The translations under genes and the position numbers were made by a program. From JBLKSS01 sp047607725 (lineage in GTDB: Bacteria; Pseudomonadota; Gammaproteobacteria; Enterobacterales; Enterobacteriaceae): a stretch of DNA of 24,802 bases. Shown here piece by piece: positions 23,080 to 24,802 of this stretch (within the stretch, counting starts at the first letter, position 1; each line of letters opens with the position of its first letter). The DNA is taken from the NCBI RefSeq assembly GCF_047607725.1, contig NZ_JBLKSS010000027.1, forward strand, positions 1-24,802. Reading direction: 5' to 3'. Below the pieces are notes generated by a model. It was given only the letters and a program-made list of their open reading frames with translations. It did not search any database and was not told the DNA's origin.

Positions 23080-23427
23080 ATGGCCGAAGAAACCATTTTT
23101 AGTAAAATCATTCGCCGGGAAATTCCCGCTGATATTCTCTATCAGGACGATTTGGTTACTGCTTTTCGCGACATCAGCCCCAAAGCGCCCAGCCATATTT
23201 TGATCGTGACCAATCTGCTTATCCCCACCGTCAACGATGTCACCGCCGACCATGAAGCGGCGCTGGGACGGTTGTTTACCGTTGCGGCGAAAATTGCCCA
23301 ACATGAGGGCATCGATGAGGACGGCTACCGGCTAATAGTGAATTGCAACCGCCACGGCGGCCAGGAAGTTTATCATTTGCACATGCATCTTTTTGGCGGC
23401 AGGCCGCTTGGCCCGCTGGTGGCGTGA
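23080..23427 (+). CDS. hinT: HinT: purine nucleoside phosphoramidase
   Basis: 115 residues of the histidine-triad family. The active site HLHMHLF gives His99, His101 and His103, with His101 the expected nucleophile. Upstream elements IFSKIIRREIPADILYQDD and APSHILIVTN are typical. HinT hydrolyses AMP-lysine and similar phosphoramidates in the cytoplasm. The C-terminus ends GGRPLGPLVA, a few residues shorter than E. coli HinT, whose tail affects activity. AAGGAA precedes the ATG. The gene is followed after 16 bp by ycfL. Confidence 0.93.
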   Translation: MAEETIFSKIIRREIPADILYQDDLVTAFRDISPKAPSHILIVTNLLIPTVNDVTADHEAALGRLFTVAAKIAQHEGIDEDGYRLIVNCNRHGGQEVYHLHMHLFGGRPLGPLVA

Positions 23428-23443
23428 TGCATTGAGGAAAAAC

Positions 23444-23833
23444 ATGCGTTTAGTACCCTGGATAATCGCGCTGTTGCTGTTAACCGGCTGCAGCGGTAGC
23501 GGTAGTCGCGATCCCGCATTGATCATCAATAATCAGCAATCGCTGGTGATGGACCCGTCGGTGCTCAGCACCGGCATTACCGCCGCGCCGCCGTCGCTTA
23601 CCACCGATCGGGGGCGATTGCGCGCCTATAGCATCCTGAACAACAATCATCCCGCGCCGGTCACCGTGTATTACCGTTTCTGTTTCTATTGGTACGATGC
23701 GCAGGGATTGGATGTCATACCGTTCGCCGCGACGCGCATGCTGATCGTGCCGCCTGGCGGGGAAACTCGGGTGGAGGCGGTGAATGGTAATCCGGAGGCG
23801 AAGCACGCTCGTCTCTATTTGTTTTTGCAATAA
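23444..23833 (+). CDS. ycfL: YcfL-like lipoprotein
   Basis: 129 residues from ATG 23444, which has GAGGAA upstream; a longer frame from 23393 overlaps hinT and is rejected. The signal peptide WIIALLLLTGCSG ends in a lipobox with Cys16 as the lipidated residue. The mature part (SLTTDRGRLRAYSILNNNHP, TVYYRFCFYWYDAQGLDV) is an Ig-like beta-sandwich pattern of the YcfL/DUF1425 family. It precedes lpoB, as in E. coli. The function is unknown; it is probably an outer-membrane-anchored periplasmic protein. Confidence 0.88.
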   Translation: MRLVPWIIALLLLTGCSGSGSRDPALIINNQQSLVMDPSVLSTGITAAPPSLTTDRGRLRAYSILNNNHPAPVTVYYRFCFYWYDAQGLDVIPFAATRMLIVPPGGETRVEAVNGNPEAKHARLYLFLQ

Positions 23834-23854
23834 AGGGTCAACGTCGAGTCTACA

Positions 23855-24412
23855 ATGAAAAAGACAGCCTTAATCGTCCTTGCAGTGCTGGTGTTGGGCA
23901 GCTGTACCACCCGAACTCCAGAGCCGCCGGCGGCCACGGTACCGGTACAGCCGCCGCCGGTTACCAGCGCGCCGGTGCCCATGCCGCCGAAAATCAAGAC
24001 CATTGACTGGCAGGCTAGCCTGTCGCCCATGGTGCAGCAAATGTTGGCGGTGGAGGGAATCAACGACGGCAGCGTGCTGCTGGTAAATACCCTGAAAAAC
24101 GCCACTAACGGCAGCGTGCAGACCGGTAAAGCCACCGCGGCGCTTACCCGCCTCATTGCGGACGGCGGCGGCAAATTCCAGGTGGTGGGCGCGGATAAAC
24201 TGAACGCGGCGCGCCAGACGTTAGGGCTTTCCCCCGACGACAGTTTGGAGTCGTGCAGTAAAGCAGTGGGACTGGCGCGCTATCTCAACGCCCAGTACGT
24301 GCTCTATAGCGCCGTCAGCGGCGATGTGAAAGCACCCACGCTCGATCTGCAACTGATGCTGGTGCAAACCGGCGAGATCATCTGGTCCGGTAACGGCGTT
24401 GCCCAGGATTGA
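23855..24412 (+). CDS. lpoB: LpoB: lipoprotein activator of PBP1b
   Basis: 185 residues (E. coli about 213). The signal peptide KKTALIVLAVLVLGSC has the lipidated Cys17. A short proline-rich linker (PEPPAATVPVQPPPV) follows, shorter than in E. coli, then the globular domain (KTIDWQASLSPMVQQMLAVE, INDGSVLLVNTLKNATNGSV, YLNAQYVLYSAVSGDV) ending WSGNGVAQD. LpoB reaches from the outer membrane to stimulate peptidoglycan synthesis by PBP1b. A shorter linker could fit a narrower periplasm. It is intact, and its 3' end overlaps the start of thiK. Confidence 0.92.
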   Translation: MKKTALIVLAVLVLGSCTTRTPEPPAATVPVQPPPVTSAPVPMPPKIKTIDWQASLSPMVQQMLAVEGINDGSVLLVNTLKNATNGSVQTGKATAALTRLIADGGGKFQVVGADKLNAARQTLGLSPDDSLESCSKAVGLARYLNAQYVLYSAVSGDVKAPTLDLQLMLVQTGEIIWSGNGVAQD

Positions 24413-24596
24413 CGACGGGCTGTGCTCGATGCTGGCGCAGTTACTGCCGCGTGCGTCGTTAGACAGTGTGAAACCCCTGCAGGTCAGCGGTCTGACCGGC
24501 GAAAGCTGGCGATTGCAGGGAGCCGGTTTTGATTTGCTGGCGCGCGAAGCCAGCGGGCAGAAAATATTTAAGCGTACGCCCAGCGCCGTCTATTAA
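24399..24596 (+). pseudogene. thiK: ThiK (thiamine kinase), N-terminal stub
   Basis: thiK follows lpoB in enterobacteria. The frame, possibly starting at TTG 24399 overlapping lpoB or at ATG 24429, reads LQVSGLTGESWRLQGAGFDL then LAREASGQK, matching the start of the APH-fold thiamine kinase (GLSGGSxxI in E. coli). After GQK (about 24567) the sequence departs and stops at TAA 24594-24596. The APH catalytic loop and the metal-binding Asp are therefore absent. The break coincides with the beginning of an IS66-type element. Thiamine salvage by this kinase is lost unless another copy exists. Confidence 0.75.
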
Positions 24597-24802
24597 TTCC
24601 CCATCAAGTTATTGAAGATGATGTCCATTATTTTTTTAATGGGCGCAATTCATGAAACAAACCCCACCAAAACCCTCAAGACGTCGTCCAAATTTCCCGC
24701 TGGACTTTAAAATTAAGCTGGTTGAGCAGGCGCTCCAGCCCGGCGTATCCATTGCCAAGCTGGCACGGGATAACGGTATCAATGACCATTTGCTGTTCAA
24801 CT
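24568..24802 (+). mobile_element. IS66-family element, left end (partial)
   Basis: The left boundary is placed at TTAAGCG (24568-24574), resembling the GTAAGCG ends of this family, where thiK homology stops. A leader of ~80 bp includes an inverted repeat CCATTA-TTTTTT-TAATGG (24625-24642) before tnpA. The element runs off the window edge. The exact end is uncertain because no second end or target duplication is visible. Confidence 0.65.
24652..24802 (+). CDS. tnpA: IS66-family accessory protein TnpA, N-terminus
   Basis: 50 codons are visible from ATG 24652 to the window edge. KIKLVEQALQPGVSIAKLAR followed by DNGINDHLLFN is the HTH of IS66 OrfA/TnpA (family: VVEACLQPGVSVAxVALxxGLNANLLRRW). 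The N-terminus is basic and proline-rich (KQTPPKPSRRRPNFPLDF). IS66 elements need TnpA, TnpB and the DDE transposase TnpC for transposition; the other two would lie beyond the edge. Confidence 0.85.
   Translation, partial: MKQTPPKPSRRRPNFPLDFKIKLVEQALQPGVSIAKLARDNGINDHLLFN

Noticed and set aside
1..24802. CRISPR array, tRNA or rRNA genes
   Set aside because: No regularly spaced repeats, no cloverleaf and no rRNA-like sequence seen on either strand.

Overview
The window looks like the chromosome of a Sodalis-type insect endosymbiont (Enterobacterales), probably close to Sodalis glossinidius. The reasons are the conserved enterobacterial order ycfH-ptsG-hinT-ycfL-lpoB-thiK at the right end, a very high share of freshly broken genes (single stops, frameshifts, in-frame deletions), long non-coding stretches, mobile-element scars, and virulence-type genes beside decaying prophage. 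The species call is inference from gene content.

Layout. 1-141 is the end of a MITE-like element (copy 1, inverted). 142-1000 is a decayed second copy of a P2-type replication gene A. 1000-6500 is a gene-poor, decayed chromosomal stretch with an unknown minus-strand ORF, a LuxR-type HTH remnant, a TTG-start two-membrane-segment protein, an intact-looking LuxR-family regulator with a possible PAS-like sensor domain, and a frameshifted virK/ybjX (DUF535) gene behind a near-consensus PhoP box. A YciI-like gene at 6496-6780 is cut from its promoter by MITE copy 2 (6790-7127). 7128-20958 is a P2-like prophage fragment. It holds terminase P (N-terminus lost), portal Q, a candidate cos, a HAD-type moron, an SseL-like deubiquitinase, an Rpn-type nuclease, early genes up to A, broken dam and exonuclease genes, small early ORFs, a plus-strand two-gene cassette, cox, repressor C and a truncated int. 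MITE copy 3 (20959-21296) cuts int and joins it to the tail of ycfH. The housekeeping block then runs ycfH (remnant), ptsG (broken), hinT, ycfL, lpoB, thiK (cut). The start of an IS66-family element closes the window.

How it fits together. The prophage has kept its lysogeny switch (cox, C and paired operator-like repeats), replication initiator A and portal, but lost capsid, tail and lysis genes and the catalytic end of integrase, so it cannot excise or form particles. Its best-preserved cargo lies at the usual P2 cargo site between cos/Q and A: an AT-rich, uninterrupted homologue of the Salmonella type III effector SseL. The 338-bp MITEs have 49-bp terminal inverted repeats beginning GTAAGCG, like IS66-family elements. 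They sit at every major junction without target duplications, which suggests that recombination between copies deleted the DNA on either side of the prophage fragment.
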